Below are positions 53,050 to 53,853 of a stretch of 53,853 nucleotides of DNA, piece after piece. The notes beneath the pieces were generated by a model that worked only from the letters and a program-made list of their open reading frames with translations, made no database searches and was not told where the DNA came from. The DNA comes from Actinomycetales bacterium (GTDB taxonomy: Bacteria; Actinomycetota; Actinomycetes; S36-B12). Both the position numbers and the translations under genes were made by a program. How positions within the stretch are numbered: the first letter of the stretch is position 1; each line of letters opens with the position of its first letter. The stretch lies in the NCBI GenBank assembly GCA_018970025.1, contig JAGWXF010000023.1:1-53853 (forward strand), given 5' to 3'.

Positions 53050-53853
53050 TCAGGCCGTGGTGACGACCGGCGCGCCGGAGGCTCCCTCCATCTGCTCGGC
53101 GAGCTTCATGGCCTCCTCGATCAGTACCTCGACGATCTGCGACTCCGGGACGGTCTTGATGACCTCGCCCCTGACGAAGATCTGCCCCTTGCCGTTGCCG
53201 GATGCAACGCCGAGATCTGCCTCGCGGGCCTCGCCGGGGCCATTGACCACGCAGCCCATCACGGCAACCCGCAGTGGCACCTCCAGCCCCTCAAGCCCGG
53301 CCGTCACCTGCTCGGCCAGCGTGTAGACGTCCACCTGGGCACGGCCGCATGACGGGCAGGAGACGATCTCCAGGCCCCGCTGACGCAGGTTCAGGGACTC
53401 CAGGATCTGGATCCCGACCTTGACCTCCTCCACGGGCGGTGCCGAGAGCGAGACGCGGATCGTGTCGCCGATGCCCTTGCTCAGCAGGGCGCCGAAGGCG
53501 ACGGACGACTTGATCGTGCCCTGGAAGGCCGGGCCGGCCTCGGTCACCCCCAGGTGCAGCGGATAGTCGCACTGCTCGGCCAGCTGGGTGTACGCCTCGA
53601 CCATGATCACCGGGTCGTGGTGCTTGACCGAGATCTTGATGTCGCGGAAGTCATGCTCCTCGAACAGAGAGGCCTCCCACAGGGCGGATTCCACCAGCGC
53701 CTCCGGGGTGGCCTTGCCGTACTTGCTCAGCAGGCGCGGGTCGAGGGAGCCGGCGTTCACCCCGATGCGGATGGGGGTGCCATGGTCCCTGGCAGCCTTG
53801 GCGATCTCCTTGACCTTGTCGTCGAACTGCTTGATGTTGCCGGGGTTCACGCG
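53050..53853 (-). CDS. ispG: 4-hydroxy-3-methylbut-2-enyl-diphosphate synthase (partial)
   Basis: C-terminal part of the [4Fe-4S] enzyme of the MEP isoprenoid pathway. The frame runs off the right edge; the first visible residues are RVNPGNI. Canonical segments are [26 protein letters not shown], the cluster cysteines in CPSCGR and the third in GCVVNGPGE. About 267 residues are visible of an expected about 380. It heads the conserved ispG-GNAT-proS order. Confidence 0.97.
   Translation of the reverse strand, partial: RVNPGNIKQFDDKVKEIAKAARDHGTPIRIGVNAGSLDPRLLSKYGKATPEALVESALWEASLFEEHDFRDIKISVKHHDPVIMVEAYTQLAEQCDYPLHLGVTEAGPAFQGTIKSSVAFGALLSKGIGDTIRVSLSAPPVEEVKVGIQILESLNLRQRGLEIVSCPSCGRAQVDVYTLAEQVTAGLEGLEVPLRVAVMGCVVNGPGEAREADLGVASGNGKGQIFVRGEVIKTVPESQIVEVLIEEAMKLAEQMEGASGAPVVTTA

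Overview
This is a contiguous, high-G+C, gene-dense chromosomal segment from an actinobacterium (Actinomycetota). The evidence is gene order. Read on the minus strand from right to left it runs ispG, a DUF4081-type GNAT, proS, rimP, nusA, ylxR, infB, rbfA, truB, ribF, rpsO, pnp, an M16 peptidase, dapB, thyX, dapA, rnj, ftsK, a RodZ-like HTH gene, rimO, pgsA, cinA, clgR, a DUF3046 gene, recA, recX, miaB, miaA. This is the conserved actinobacterial translation/DNA-repair/lysine block. GTG and TTG starts and 4-nt ATGA/GTGA overlaps are common. The genus cannot be named from sequence alone. I see no rRNA, tRNA, transposase, phage gene or CRISPR array. No stretch longer than about 300 bases lacks a gene.

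Layout: (a) 1-1584, a secreted Ig-like/InlB-repeat surface protein split by an in-frame TAG and running off the left edge. (b) 1752-4908, a LmbE-like deacetylase overlapping the tail of miaA, then miaB. (c) 4949-11182, an exported-product operon: MMPL transporter, DUF4333 lipoprotein, GH39-like glycosidase, GNAT. (d) 11263-18562, recX-recA with a LexA box, an MFS transporter and a sulfotransferase inserted between recA and DUF3046, then clgR, cinA, pgsA, rimO and a minimal HTH protein. (e) ftsK, and divergent from it a three-gene cell-envelope module (small GSGS membrane protein, NoeA-like methyltransferase with a kinase-like N-terminus, membrane sulfatase-like enzyme). (f) rnj-dapA-thyX and a GNAT. 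(g) 29823-34680, an unusual two-component system with repeat DNA on both sides, next to azlCD and a PH-domain protein. (h) 34709-47685, the dapB-to-rimP translation and RNA-processing block. (i) 47857-53853, a ferritin-like pair, TauE/SafE permease, HAD protein, proS, GNAT and partial ispG.

The most unusual structure is at 30494-30622. A 37-bp tandem repeat lies between the histidine-kinase gene and its response regulator. Each copy carries the sequence ATGCGTGA, where a stop and a start overlap by 8 nt. The result is a chain: kinase stop/start, three identical 14-codon mini-ORFs, then the response-regulator start. It looks like a built-in translational relay whose length is set by repeat copy number. 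A second array, of 34-bp repeats with internal dyads (32912-33047), lies between the kinase and azlC and could be the operator region of the same system.

The second candidate for an undescribed system is the 21899-25591 module. The N-terminal half of its methyltransferase has a DxxxxN...DxG pattern resembling a protein-kinase catalytic loop. Both interpretations are inference from sequence patterns only.
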